64,000 nucleotides of DNA from positions 310,001 through 374,000 of the forward strand of contig NZ_FQWW01000003.1 in assembly GCF_900129795.1 (NCBI RefSeq), in the 5' to 3' direction. This DNA comes from Flavobacterium sp. CF108. Its GTDB lineage: Bacteria > Bacteroidota > Bacteroidia > Flavobacteriales > Flavobacteriaceae. Under the pieces are notes generated by a model that worked only from the letters and a program-made list of their open reading frames with translations, was not told where the DNA came from and ran no database searches. Positions 28,228 through 36,540 of this stretch are shown here, piece by piece. The translations under genes were made by a program, and so were the position numbers. The stretch's first letter is position 1. Every line of letters starts with the position of its first letter.

Positions 28228-28866
28228 ATGAGAGAGTTTTATAAGCAGATACTTGAAAACAATAAAAAATGGGTCGAAGATTCATTAGCAAAAGACCCTA
28301 ATTATTTTGCTGATTTAGCAAAAGGACAATCTCCGCCACTATTGTGGATTGGATGTTCTGACAGCCGTGTTCCTGCAAATGAAATTATTGGAGCAAAACC
28401 AGGTGAAGTTTTTGTACACAGAAACATTGCTAATATGGTTGTTCACTCAGATATGAATATGTTAAGCGTACTGGATTATGCAGTAAACGTTTTAAAAGTA
28501 AAACACGTTATTGTTTGCGGACATTACGGATGTGGTGGTGTAAAAGCGGCTATGGGTAATTTATCTGTTGGAATTATCGATAACTGGATTCGTCACATTA
28601 AAGATGAATACCGTTTACACGATAAATATTTGAATTCTATTGAAGATGAAACAGAACGTTTTAATGCTTTTGTAGAAATCAATGCAAAAGAGCAGGTTTA
28701 CAACTTAGCAAAAACTTCTATTGTACAAGGAGCTTGGAAAAACGGTCAGGACTTAATGCTTCACGGCTGGGTTTATGGATTAAATTCTGGTTTTGTAACC
28801 GATTTAAATGTAAACATCAGTTCAAATGATGAGTTAGATGAAGTTTACCAGCTTACTAATCTATAA
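28228..28866 (+). CDS. Beta-class carbonic anhydrase
   Basis: 212 aa from ATG at 28228. The upstream in-frame extension is unlikely because it adds a non-homologous lysine-rich leader. The zinc site is Cys43, Asp45 and Arg47 in CSDSRVPANEI, with His99 and Cys102 in CGHYGCGG. It interconverts CO2 and bicarbonate in the cytoplasm. Its position after the SulP transporter suggests a shared inorganic-carbon function. Confidence 0.94.
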   Translation: MREFYKQILENNKKWVEDSLAKDPNYFADLAKGQSPPLLWIGCSDSRVPANEIIGAKPGEVFVHRNIANMVVHSDMNMLSVLDYAVNVLKVKHVIVCGHYGCGGVKAAMGNLSVGIIDNWIRHIKDEYRLHDKYLNSIEDETERFNAFVEINAKEQVYNLAKTSIVQGAWKNGQDLMLHGWVYGLNSGFVTDLNVNISSNDELDEVYQLTNL

Positions 28867-28870
28867 AAAT

Positions 28871-28897
28871 AAAAATCGCCTCAAAAGGGCGATTTTT
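28871..28897. terminator. Bidirectional terminator
   Basis: Hairpin AAAAATCGCC / GGCGATTTTT adjoining the stop of the convergent gene. Confidence 0.85.
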
Positions 28898-30100
28898 TTA
28901 TTCGTTTTCGTCTAGGTTTTCATTAAACGCAGATGGTAACATCGTTGGGATAAACTTGATTAAAATCGGCAGTAATAAACTTCCGCCCGGAAGTAAAAAT
29001 ATAGTCAGGGACGGAATCGTTTTACAAATATCTAAAAGCTGTTTTTTTACTTTTTTCTTTTCTTTCGCATCTAAATCCCTTGTTGTAGAATAAGCTAATA
29101 GAACCATTAATTCTTTACTCTGAACAATTTCCTTAATTAATCTGTTTTTGTTTCTTATAATCAGTTTTACAACACTGTGCGTCATCTGATCATAGAAATG
29201 TTTAACCGGATTTGAATAATTAAAGTATGGAATCTTCTTTTTATGGGTGGTAATAAAATCATGAGTGGTGTCGATACTTGCTTTTACAAAATCATCAGAA
29301 ACGCCCATCATTGAGCCTAGAGAATACAAGAAATACGATTCTTCATTTTCGACAACGCCATCGCTCCACAACGCCATTCCCGCCATGTCAATTAAATAAT
29401 AATGCTCTAGAGTATTGTTGAAATAATCTAATTGTAAGGTATCTAAAGTCTCTACGGTAACTTTCGAAAATTTGGAATAACGTATAGAAGCCTCAAAAAG
29501 TTTAATTAGCAAATCGTCGTGCTGCGATTTGATTGTTTTTGTTTTTAAAGCTAAACCTACGATTCCAAGAACCGTTTCTTCAATTCTTTTTAGATATTTT
29601 TCAGGAATTTCTCCATGTTCTAAATATTGTCTAAAGGCCAAAACATCAATAAACAAAAGCGCATTAGTTACTAAATGCGAAAAATTTTTGCTAATGATAC
29701 TGTCATTTGTCTGCACTCTTTCGTCAATTATACTTTCTAATGAATGAGAAGGAGTGTCTTTTGGAAGCAGAATCTTAAACAAATTAAACCCTTCCGGATT
29801 CATCTGTTTATAGAATTTTAAAACTTCGGTAATAAAGTTATTCGGTTCAGAATTTCTTTTTTCTAAACAAAAAACATGATAAAGTGTATTTAATAAGGCA
29901 ATTTTAGAAATTTCGGTTTTAAACCAGCCTTTTATCGGAATTGGAATTTGAGAATCAATTGCAATAATATGACCATAGATAAAACCAGTTTCTCTAACTT
30001 TATAGTAAAAGGAATCTGTAGTTTCAAAAGGAATTGCTTCTGAAAACTTCTGCTCACTAAAAAACTTATCGATCCAGCCGTGTGCTGATGGGTTAATCAT
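28898..30100 (-). CDS. LETM1-related protein
   Basis: 400 aa. Largely helical. The C-terminus (KKVKKQLLDICKTIPSLTIF, then LLPGGSLLLPILIKFIPTMLPSAF, about 350-393) resembles the LETM1 domain of mitochondrial cation exchange proteins, including the proline-kinked hydrophobic helix. Flavobacterial relatives are known as LETM1-related biofilm-associated proteins. The central part (190-330) has a TerB-like pattern. No signal peptide. Function unproven. Confidence 0.78.
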   Translation of the reverse strand: MINPSAHGWIDKFFSEQKFSEAIPFETTDSFYYKVRETGFIYGHIIAIDSQIPIPIKGWFKTEISKIALLNTLYHVFCLEKRNSEPNNFITEVLKFYKQMNPEGFNLFKILLPKDTPSHSLESIIDERVQTNDSIISKNFSHLVTNALLFIDVLAFRQYLEHGEIPEKYLKRIEETVLGIVGLALKTKTIKSQHDDLLIKLFEASIRYSKFSKVTVETLDTLQLDYFNNTLEHYYLIDMAGMALWSDGVVENEESYFLYSLGSMMGVSDDFVKASIDTTHDFITTHKKKIPYFNYSNPVKHFYDQMTHSVVKLIIRNKNRLIKEIVQSKELMVLLAYSTTRDLDAKEKKKVKKQLLDICKTIPSLTIFLLPGGSLLLPILIKFIPTMLPSAFNENLDENE

Positions 30101-30162
30101 TGAATTAAATTTATTGCTGCAAAGCTATATCTTTTTCTTGTTTTAGAGTGAATTAAAAATAA

Positions 30163-30199
30163 AATAACCACTAGATTTTTGTGAAATATAGTGGTTATT
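30163..30199. terminator. Hairpin downstream of the SOD gene
   Basis: Stem AATAACCACTA / TAGTGGTTATT around a 15-nt loop. Confidence 0.65.
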
Positions 30200-30218
30200 A
30201 GCGTTTTATTATTTTTTA

Positions 30219-30746
30219 TTACTTAATTATCCCGGCACAGGCAACTCTTCCGCCGGCATTTCCGGTTGGCTGAGTTGTAAAATCATCTGTTCCCTGATGT
30301 ACAATTAATCCTTTTCCTAACACATCTTTAGTTGCATCGCCACAGCCTACGCACCATTCGTCTGTAGTTAATGTAATAGTTCCGTTACCTTTTTCATCAG
30401 CGGTAAAGTTTCCAATATCACCTTTATGATATTCTCCAACGCCCCATTTTCCGTGTTTTTTAAAAGTTGGATTCCAGTGTCCGCCAGCAGAACTTCCGTC
30501 GGCAGCAGTACAATCTGCTTTTTCGTGAATATGTATAGCATGAACTCCAGGCTGTAAACCAGAAACTTTTGCAGTAAAAGTTACTTTACCATCTTTCTCC
30601 GTAAAAGTAGCAGTTCCGCTTACATTACTACTGCTTTTTGGTTCTAATGCTACAGTCAAAGTTTTGGCATCATTTGATTTTGTATTGGTCTTACAGCCAA
30701 CGATTAAAGCTGTAATTATAGCGAATGATACGATCAGTTTTTTCAT
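30219..30746 (-). CDS. sodC: Cu/Zn superoxide dismutase, lipoprotein
   Basis: 175 aa from ATG 30746; an alternative ATG at 30758 adds four residues. Lipoprotein signal with lipobox IVGC (Cys18). The metal-site histidines are in HAIHIHEKADC, GGHWNP, KKHGKWG...GEYHKGDIGN and GKGLIVHQGTDDF, and GGRVACAGII supplies the disulfide cysteine and active-site arginine. It removes superoxide in the periplasm or at the outer membrane. Confidence 0.93.
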   Translation of the reverse strand: MKKLIVSFAIITALIVGCKTNTKSNDAKTLTVALEPKSSSNVSGTATFTEKDGKVTFTAKVSGLQPGVHAIHIHEKADCTAADGSSAGGHWNPTFKKHGKWGVGEYHKGDIGNFTADEKGNGTITLTTDEWCVGCGDATKDVLGKGLIVHQGTDDFTTQPTGNAGGRVACAGIIK

Positions 30747-30960
30747 ATATACGGGCATTTTAAATTAAAGATTAAGTAAATTTAACATAAAATAACGGAA
30801 TAATTTGACTCTAAAAGTTAAAAAAAAGTCAAACTATACGTCGTAATTTAAGATCGATTGAGCACAAAAACGAAAAATATTGTTTAAATTCGTAATAGTT
30901 TTAACGAAAAATTTCTGAAACTAAATTTATCTAATTCGTTCATATTTAATACTTAATGTT

Positions 30961-31389
30961 ATGATGAAAAAGATTTTTATCCTCGTTTTTATTACTTCGT
31001 TTTTATTTTCCTGCAAGTGTCAAAAAACAGATTCGGCTGCAAAACTCGACGGAACCTGGGAACTCAATTATATTACCGGACCACGAATTACTTTTGATGG
31101 TTTGTATTCGAATAAAAAATCGACTATAACTTTTAATACAAAAGATAATCAGGTTTCTGGAAACAATAGTTGTAATTCCTATACAGGAAAATTGGTTGTA
31201 AACGACAATAAAATTGATTTTACGCAGCCAATGGCGGTTACTAAAATGATGTGTGTGGACGGACAGCAAGGTGAACAAACCTATATGAGTACGCTGCAAA
31301 AAATTACATCGTATGATATTACAGATGATGGGAAAACGCTGAATTTAATTTCAGGAGATATTGCAATGATGCGATTTACTAAAAAGTAA
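30961..31389 (+). CDS. META-domain lipoprotein (HslJ-like)
   Basis: 142 aa. Lipoprotein signal MMKKIFILVFITSFLFSC (Cys18). The META domain covers about 28-140: LDGTWELNYI, ITFNTKDNQVSGNNSCNSYTG and MAVTKMMC are typical blocks of HslJ/META proteins, which are linked to stress and heat tolerance. A DUF4251 protein follows after 29 bases, probably in the same transcript. Confidence 0.88.
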   Translation: MMKKIFILVFITSFLFSCKCQKTDSAAKLDGTWELNYITGPRITFDGLYSNKKSTITFNTKDNQVSGNNSCNSYTGKLVVNDNKIDFTQPMAVTKMMCVDGQQGEQTYMSTLQKITSYDITDDGKTLNLISGDIAMMRFTKK

Positions 31390-31418
31390 ACAAATAGTTT
31401 TACTTAACACGATGTGAG

Positions 31419-31940
31419 ATGAAAATTAAATTATACCTTTTATTAGTATTGTTTGGCTTTTTGAGTTTTTCTGTATTTGCACAGCAAAAAAGCAAAAAAG
31501 AACTAAAAGTCGAAAAAGAATTACAAAAGCAAAAAGATACTGAAGCTTTAATCGATTCTAAAAATTTTGTTTTTGAAGCTCAAAAAGTCACACCACAAGG
31601 CGGACGGCTTATTATTTTAGATTATAATACTTATTTTTTGAAGTTTAATGCTGAAAAAACAACCTGTGATCTTCCTTTTTTTGGCCGTGGATATAATGTG
31701 GGTTACGGAAGTGACGGCGGAATTAAATTTGAAGGAACACCAGAAAATATAAAAATAGGCAAGAAATCAAAAAATTATAGTGTGAGAGCCACGGTTAGAG
31801 GCAGAGATGATGTTTATGATTTAATATTTACTATTTTTTTTGATGGAGGTGCTTCACTTTCTGTCACCAGTAATAATAGAGGTCCAATTTCTTATGATGG
31901 AGAAATAAGCGCACCAAGAACAGAAGAAACGAAAAATTAA
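31419..31940 (+). CDS. DUF4251 domain-containing exported protein
   Basis: 173 aa. Signal peptide ending FSVFAQ, then a basic coiled-coil linker (KELKVEKELQKQKDTEALID) and the DUF4251 domain with FVFEAQKVTPQGG near 50 and PFFGRGYNVGYGSDGGIKFEG near 83. Common in Bacteroidota with unknown function; sits in the META-domain transcript. Confidence 0.85.
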   Translation: MKIKLYLLLVLFGFLSFSVFAQQKSKKELKVEKELQKQKDTEALIDSKNFVFEAQKVTPQGGRLIILDYNTYFLKFNAEKTTCDLPFFGRGYNVGYGSDGGIKFEGTPENIKIGKKSKNYSVRATVRGRDDVYDLIFTIFFDGGASLSVTSNNRGPISYDGEISAPRTEETKN

Positions 31941-32048
31941 AAGCTGCTTTTTTATAATTAAACTCCCATTTTTTAAATCAATTTAATTTTAAGAATCAAA
32001 TATATTTTAGAACGCATAATTTTTAGAAACACATTAAAAATCAAACCT

Positions 32049-32534
32049 ATGAAAAAATTAAGTCTTATTTTTATTATGGCAATTGCCGCGTTTTCGTCTT
32101 ATGCACAATCTTCATTTAAAGAAGATGTAGATGTTTTACAAAGTGTTTACGGAAAATCTAAAGCCGATTTAGTAAAGCAGTATATGAATTTATCTGATAC
32201 ACAATCAGCAGCTTTTACAAAGGTTTATGATGATTATGAAACACAGCGTAAAGCTTTGGGACAAAGTAAATTTCAACTGATAAATGATTATGCTGCTAAT
32301 TATGCAACTCTTACAGATGCAAAAGCAGATGAATTAGCAAAAGGAACTTTAAAAAATCATATTGCTTACGAGAAACTATATTGTAAAACGTACAGCAAAG
32401 CAAAAAAAGCAATTGGAGCCATAAATGCGGCTAAATTTATTCAGTTAGAAGTTTATTTGCAGACGATAATTAGAGCAGAGATTTTAGAATCAATTCCGTT
32501 TATTGGAGAATTAGACAAATCAAAAATCCAATAA
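32049..32534 (+). CDS. Hypothetical exported helical protein, 161 aa
   Basis: Signal peptide MKKLSLIFIMAIAAFSSYAQ. The mature part is helical, with YMNLSDTQSAAFTKVYDDYETQRKAL near residues 46-71, a pattern like other Spy/CpxP-type periplasmic helical-hairpin proteins such as the ECF-operon protein at 18451. Unknown role. Terminator follows at 32548. Confidence 0.75.
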   Translation: MKKLSLIFIMAIAAFSSYAQSSFKEDVDVLQSVYGKSKADLVKQYMNLSDTQSAAFTKVYDDYETQRKALGQSKFQLINDYAANYATLTDAKADELAKGTLKNHIAYEKLYCKTYSKAKKAIGAINAAKFIQLEVYLQTIIRAEILESIPFIGELDKSKIQ

Positions 32535-32547
32535 AAACATCTTTATA

Positions 32548-32587
32548 AAAAAACGGCAGTTACTTAAAAAAATAACTGCCGTTTTTT
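32548..32587. terminator. Bidirectional terminator
   Basis: Perfect 15-bp arms (AAAAAACGGCAGTTA and complement) between convergent genes. Confidence 0.88.
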
Positions 32588-32604
32588 ATTTGTATTAATG
32601 AAAC

Positions 32605-33699
32605 TTATTTAGTCGTTTTAACTTCATAAATGGCATTAACCATTCCGTCACGGAAACTATCTAAAGTCAATTCCCAAAACATGATTCCGCCTAATTTTTT
32701 AGACTTTACATATTCTGTTTTTGCTTTAATAGATTTAATATTATCCGAAGTTGCAAAAGTTTTAGTTCCTTCATTATACCAGTATGGAGCTTTTGCTTTA
32801 TCATCCCAGAAATATTTCCAGCCGTTTGCTTCTGTATAAGTTGTGGCATAGTTTTTAAAGTCAGCACCTTGAAAATGCTCTCCTGCCTGATACAATCCGT
32901 TATTGATATTTTCTACATTTTTCCATTGTCTGGTATAAAATGCGCCTCCGATTACTAATTTTTCAGATGGAACTCCAGCTTTTAACAAAAACTCAACCGC
33001 TCTGTCTGTAGATTCTTCTTTTGGATTTGTGCTGTACAATGGTGTATGATGTCCTGTAACTTTAGAATATCCATTTACTAAATCATAACTCATAATGTTG
33101 ATACGATTAACTAGTGGTGCAACCGCTTTCCAGTCAATAGATTCATCTAAATATTTTTGAAAACCACCGGCAGCAAAACTCAACTCGTATTTTTTACCTA
33201 AAGTAGAACGTAATATTTTGATCAATTCTGTAAAGTTAGGTTTGTCGGCAGCTTGGTATAAATGTCCAGGAAGTCCTTCGATAGCTGGATATTCCCAATC
33301 TAAATCTAAACCGTCCACTTTAAAATAATCGCTGACTTCTTTTACTGATTTTGCGAATTTCAAACGCCCATCAGCAGTAGAAAATGCATCAGAACATGGT
33401 TCGCAGCCGCCCCATCCGCCAAGAGATAAAACGATTTTTAATTGTGGATTTTTAGCTTTTAGAGAAACTAAATGCTTTATGGTAATAGAATCTTTAGGAG
33501 AATCAACACTTAGTTTTCCATCTTTTAAATGACAAAAACTAAATATAATTTGATCTAGTTTATTGACTTCGTATTCGTCAATTAGTTTAGAATCACCAGT
33601 ATAATAAGCGATGATATCTAATTTCTTATTCTTCTGCGCAAAAATGTTTGTGGATAAAAGGCAGATAAATAAAAGGGCAATTAGGCTAATTTGTTTCAT
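32605..33699 (-). CDS. Glycoside hydrolase family 18 (chitinase-like), secreted
   Basis: 364 aa. Signal peptide MKQISLIALLFICLLSTNIFAQ. The GH18 strand motifs are present: SLGGWGG (92-98) and the catalytic DGLDLDWEYP with Glu136 as the acid. MSYDLVNGY (about 200) provides the conserved Asp-Tyr pair, and GGIMFWELTLD lies near the end. It should hydrolyse chitin or chito-oligosaccharides, or an endo-N-acetylglucosaminidase substrate. No carbohydrate-binding module and no type IX sorting domain are visible, so it is probably periplasmic or released by another route. Confidence 0.9.
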   Translation of the reverse strand: MKQISLIALLFICLLSTNIFAQKNKKLDIIAYYTGDSKLIDEYEVNKLDQIIFSFCHLKDGKLSVDSPKDSITIKHLVSLKAKNPQLKIVLSLGGWGGCEPCSDAFSTADGRLKFAKSVKEVSDYFKVDGLDLDWEYPAIEGLPGHLYQAADKPNFTELIKILRSTLGKKYELSFAAGGFQKYLDESIDWKAVAPLVNRINIMSYDLVNGYSKVTGHHTPLYSTNPKEESTDRAVEFLLKAGVPSEKLVIGGAFYTRQWKNVENINNGLYQAGEHFQGADFKNYATTYTEANGWKYFWDDKAKAPYWYNEGTKTFATSDNIKSIKAKTEYVKSKKLGGIMFWELTLDSFRDGMVNAIYEVKTTK

Positions 33700-33811
33700 T
33701 TTATGTTTTTTGAAGTTTTAGAACGCTAAATATAAAACATTAGAATTTAAATTTTACTATCAATCCTGTAACATAACCTCAATTTTAATAAAGATTTGTG
33801 AAATTGATTAA

Positions 33812-34205
33812 AACCATATAAGTGATATAAGTTCATTTTAGGTTGAACTTAATTTTATTCCGTTCCAATATTCCGTAGAGACGCACAGCAGTGCGTCTAA
33901 CATGGCGTAGACGCACTGCTGTGCGTCTCTACAAAAAAATGCCACAGATTACAGGATTAAAATGATTAAAAAATCTGTGAAAATCCTGTAATCTGTGGCA
34001 AAACATAAAAAAAACATAGTAGACGCACTGCTGTGCGTCTCTACAGAAAAAAATGCCACAGATTAGAGGATTAAAATGATTAAAAAAATCTGTGAAAATC
34101 CTGCAATCTGTGGCAAAACTTAAAAAAAAACCATAGTTAGACGCACTGCTGTGCGTCTCTACAGCAAAAAATCTTTTTAAATGAACTTATATAACTTATA
34201 TGGTT
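33812..34205. repeat. 394-bp composite repeat element with 27-bp terminal inverted repeats
   Basis: Terminal arms 33812-33838 and 34179-34205 are inverted copies with one mismatch (core TATAAGTTCATTT). Inside are four copies of a 25-bp palindromic unit with core GACGCACAGCAGTGCGTC (33875-33899, 33907-33931, about 34020-34044 and 34138-34162) and two direct copies of a hairpin with TGCCACAGATTA arms (33939-34003 and 34053-34117). It occupies nearly the whole 586-base gap between the chitinase and acyl-CoA dehydrogenase genes. No ORF. Confidence 0.8.
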
Positions 34206-34221
34206 CAAAACAAAAAAAAAT

Positions 34222-34253
34222 AAACCCGCACAGTTTCGGACTTGTGCGGGTTT
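34222..34253. terminator. Terminator of the acyl-CoA dehydrogenase transcript
   Basis: Hairpin AAACCCGCACA / TGTGCGGGTTT, 33 bases after the stop codon on the minus strand. Confidence 0.85.
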
Positions 34254-34285
34254 AAACAAATTAAAAGCTAAAAACTATTTTTGAA

Positions 34286-36091
34286 TTAGAAGCAGTATGA
34301 ATTTTCTGCAACTAATTTAGAGGCAATTGTTTCTCTTAATGCCACAACATTTGGCAGGTTAGTGTATTTTGTAAAACGTTTTAATCCCATTAACATCATA
34401 CGTTGTTCGTCACCTTCAGAGAAAGAAGCGATTCCTTCTTTTCCTCTCAAGTTTACGATATCTACCGCTTTGTACAAGTATAATTTTGCCATAGCGATTT
34501 GCTCTTTTACTTTATCTTCACCTTCTCTCTTAGCTAATTTCTCAGTTCTAAGAATAGTACTTTCTGCCATGTAGATTTCTATTAAGATATCAGCAGCAGC
34601 CATCAATAATTGTTGGTGAGAATCTAAATCCGGACCATATTTTTGAACAGCACTTCCGGCAACCATTAAGAAAACTTTTTTCAGGTTAGCCACGATTGTT
34701 TTTTCTTCTGCAAATAATTCAGAGAAATCCGGAGTATCAAAAGAAGGAATTCCCATTAATTCTTCCTGAACTTTCATTGCTGGTCCAAGTAAATCAACGT
34801 GACCTTTCATTGCTTTTTTGATCAACATACCTACAGAAAGCATTCTGTTGATTTCGTTTGTTCCTTCGTAAATTCTAGCGATACGAGCATCTCTCCAGGC
34901 ACTCTCCATTGGAGTATCTTCAGAGAATCCCATCCCGCCAAAAACCTGAATACCTTCGTCAGAACAGTTTTGAACGTCTTCAGAAACGGCTACTTTCAAG
35001 ATAGAACACTCGATAGCATATTCTTCAACACCTTTCAATTCCGCTTCTTGATGACTTGTTCCTTCAGCTTCACGAGCAGCGATTCTGTCTTCAATGTCTT
35101 TTGCAGCACGGTAAGAAGCACTTTCTCCAGCATAAGCGCTAGTTGCCATTTCAGCTAATTTAGAACGGATAGCTCCAAAAGTTGAAATAGAAGTATTGAA
35201 CTGAATTCTTTCGTTAGCATATTTTACAGCTCCAGAAGTAACTCTTCTTTGAGCATCTAAACAAGCAGCAGCTAATTTAATACGGCCAACATTTAAAGCA
35301 TTCATTGCGATTTTGAAACCGTTTCCTCTTTCAGACAACATGTTTTCAACCGGAACTTTTGTATCGTTGAAGAAAACCTGACGAGTAGAAGAAGCACGGA
35401 TTCCTAATTTATGCTCTTCTTCATTCATAGAAATTCCGTTTGAAGGATCGTTTTCTACGATGAAACCTGTAATGTTTTTATCATCACCAATACGGGCAAA
35501 AACGATGAAAACGCTGCAGAAACCTGCATTCGAAATCCACATTTTTTGTCCTGTAATTAAATAATGCGTTCCGTCTTCAGATAAAACAGCTTTAGTTTTT
35601 CCTGAGTTAGCATCAGATCCTGCGCCCGGTTCTGTTAAGCAATAAGCTCCAAACCATTCTCCAGAAGCTAATTTCGGAACGTATTTTTTCTTTTGTTCTT
35701 CAGTACCATAAAGTGTAATTGGCATAGTTCCAATTCCTGTATGCGCACCAAAAGCAGTTGAGAATGAACCTGTTGCTCCAGAAATATAGTCGCAAACTAA
35801 CATTGTAGAAACAAATCCCATTCCTAATCCGCCGTATTCTTCCGGAACTGCAACTCCTAAAAGTCCAAGTTCACCAGCTTTACGCATAGAAGATTCTGTA
35901 TAAGCGTAATCTTTTTTCTCAAAACGATCTTTATGTGCCCATAATTCTTTGTCTACGAACTCTTTTACAGAGTCACGCATCATTAACTGCTCTTCAGAAA
36001 AATCTTCTGGTGTAAAGATATCTTCGCTCTTTGTTTCTTTAACTAAAAACTGACCACCACGAGTCACGTTTTTTTCGATTGTATCTGCCAT
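34286..36091 (-). CDS. Acyl-CoA dehydrogenase
   Basis: 601 aa, the long form with a C-terminal extension as in VLCAD/FadE-like enzymes of Bacteroidota. FAD-dependent first step of beta-oxidation. YCLTEPGAGSDANSGKT (about 150-166) is the family signature and QVFGGMGFSEDTPMESAWRDARIARIYEGTNEINR (about 385-419) is the second, containing the catalytic-loop glutamate. Last gene of the minus-strand run fadB, fadA, four-helix protein, acyl-CoA dehydrogenase. Confidence 0.93.
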   Translation of the reverse strand: MADTIEKNVTRGGQFLVKETKSEDIFTPEDFSEEQLMMRDSVKEFVDKELWAHKDRFEKKDYAYTESSMRKAGELGLLGVAVPEEYGGLGMGFVSTMLVCDYISGATGSFSTAFGAHTGIGTMPITLYGTEEQKKKYVPKLASGEWFGAYCLTEPGAGSDANSGKTKAVLSEDGTHYLITGQKMWISNAGFCSVFIVFARIGDDKNITGFIVENDPSNGISMNEEEHKLGIRASSTRQVFFNDTKVPVENMLSERGNGFKIAMNALNVGRIKLAAACLDAQRRVTSGAVKYANERIQFNTSISTFGAIRSKLAEMATSAYAGESASYRAAKDIEDRIAAREAEGTSHQEAELKGVEEYAIECSILKVAVSEDVQNCSDEGIQVFGGMGFSEDTPMESAWRDARIARIYEGTNEINRMLSVGMLIKKAMKGHVDLLGPAMKVQEELMGIPSFDTPDFSELFAEEKTIVANLKKVFLMVAGSAVQKYGPDLDSHQQLLMAAADILIEIYMAESTILRTEKLAKREGEDKVKEQIAMAKLYLYKAVDIVNLRGKEGIASFSEGDEQRMMLMGLKRFTKYTNLPNVVALRETIASKLVAENSYCF

Positions 36092-36103
36092 TTTTTATTT
36101 TTT

Positions 36104-36540
36104 TAGAGAAAAGAAAATAGAATATAGAAAATAGATTTTGACTGGACTTACTTTAATCCGTTTTGAAAACCCATTGTCATTCTTTGAAATTCTTCTATTT
36201 TAATTTCTAATTGGTTAAATTGTTTTTCGTTTATATATTTTCTATGTGTCGCAATCAATAATTGCGTAATTAGTTCAAATGACGAACCTAGAGAAATGTC
36301 TAAAAAATGGCTGAAAGATTTATCAGTTCTTGAAGAACCTTCGGCAATATTACTAGGCATCGAAACAGAACATCTGCTTATTTGAGAACTTAGATCATAT
36401 CTTTCATGTTTTGGAAACTCTACTAATAAATCTGAAATTTCATTAGCAATTGAGATTCCAATCTGCCAAATCTTCAAGTTCTTATAATTATGTCGCATTC
36501 TAAAAATCTATATTCTATTCTCTATATTCTATTTTCTTCT
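36104..36540. mobile_element. Inverted-repeat-bounded unit carrying a four-helix-bundle gene
   Basis: The 36148-36498 gene is bracketed by purine-rich and pyrimidine-rich repeats that are inverted copies: left 36111-36139 (AAGAAAATAGAATATAGA core) and right 36503-36538 (TCTATATTCTATTTTCTT core, 18 bases exact). The unit separates fadA from the acyl-CoA dehydrogenase gene, which otherwise would be adjacent. A similar repeat pair without any gene lies at 37733-37818. This suggests insertion of the unit into the operon; no transposase is present. Confidence 0.5.
36148..36498 (-). CDS. Four helix bundle protein (23S rRNA intervening-sequence protein family)
   Basis: 116 aa, normal for this family. 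N-terminal YKNLKIWQIGISIANEI, FPKHERYDLSSQISRCSVSMPSNIAEGSSR (about 28-57) and FSHFLDISLGSSFELITQLLIA are the standard signatures (S23-like, related to Avd of diversity-generating retroelements). Such proteins bind nucleic acid and spread inside rRNA intervening sequences and other mobile contexts. Here it interrupts the fatty-acid operon between inverted repeats, so it is probably a passenger rather than a beta-oxidation factor. Confidence 0.92.
   Translation of the reverse strand: MRHNYKNLKIWQIGISIANEISDLLVEFPKHERYDLSSQISRCSVSMPSNIAEGSSRTDKSFSHFLDISLGSSFELITQLLIATHRKYINEKQFNQLEIKIEEFQRMTMGFQNGLK

Noticed and set aside
33875..34162. CRISPR array in the repeat cluster
   Set aside because: Units are palindromic and occur in both orientations at irregular distances, with repeated rather than unique intervening sequence.
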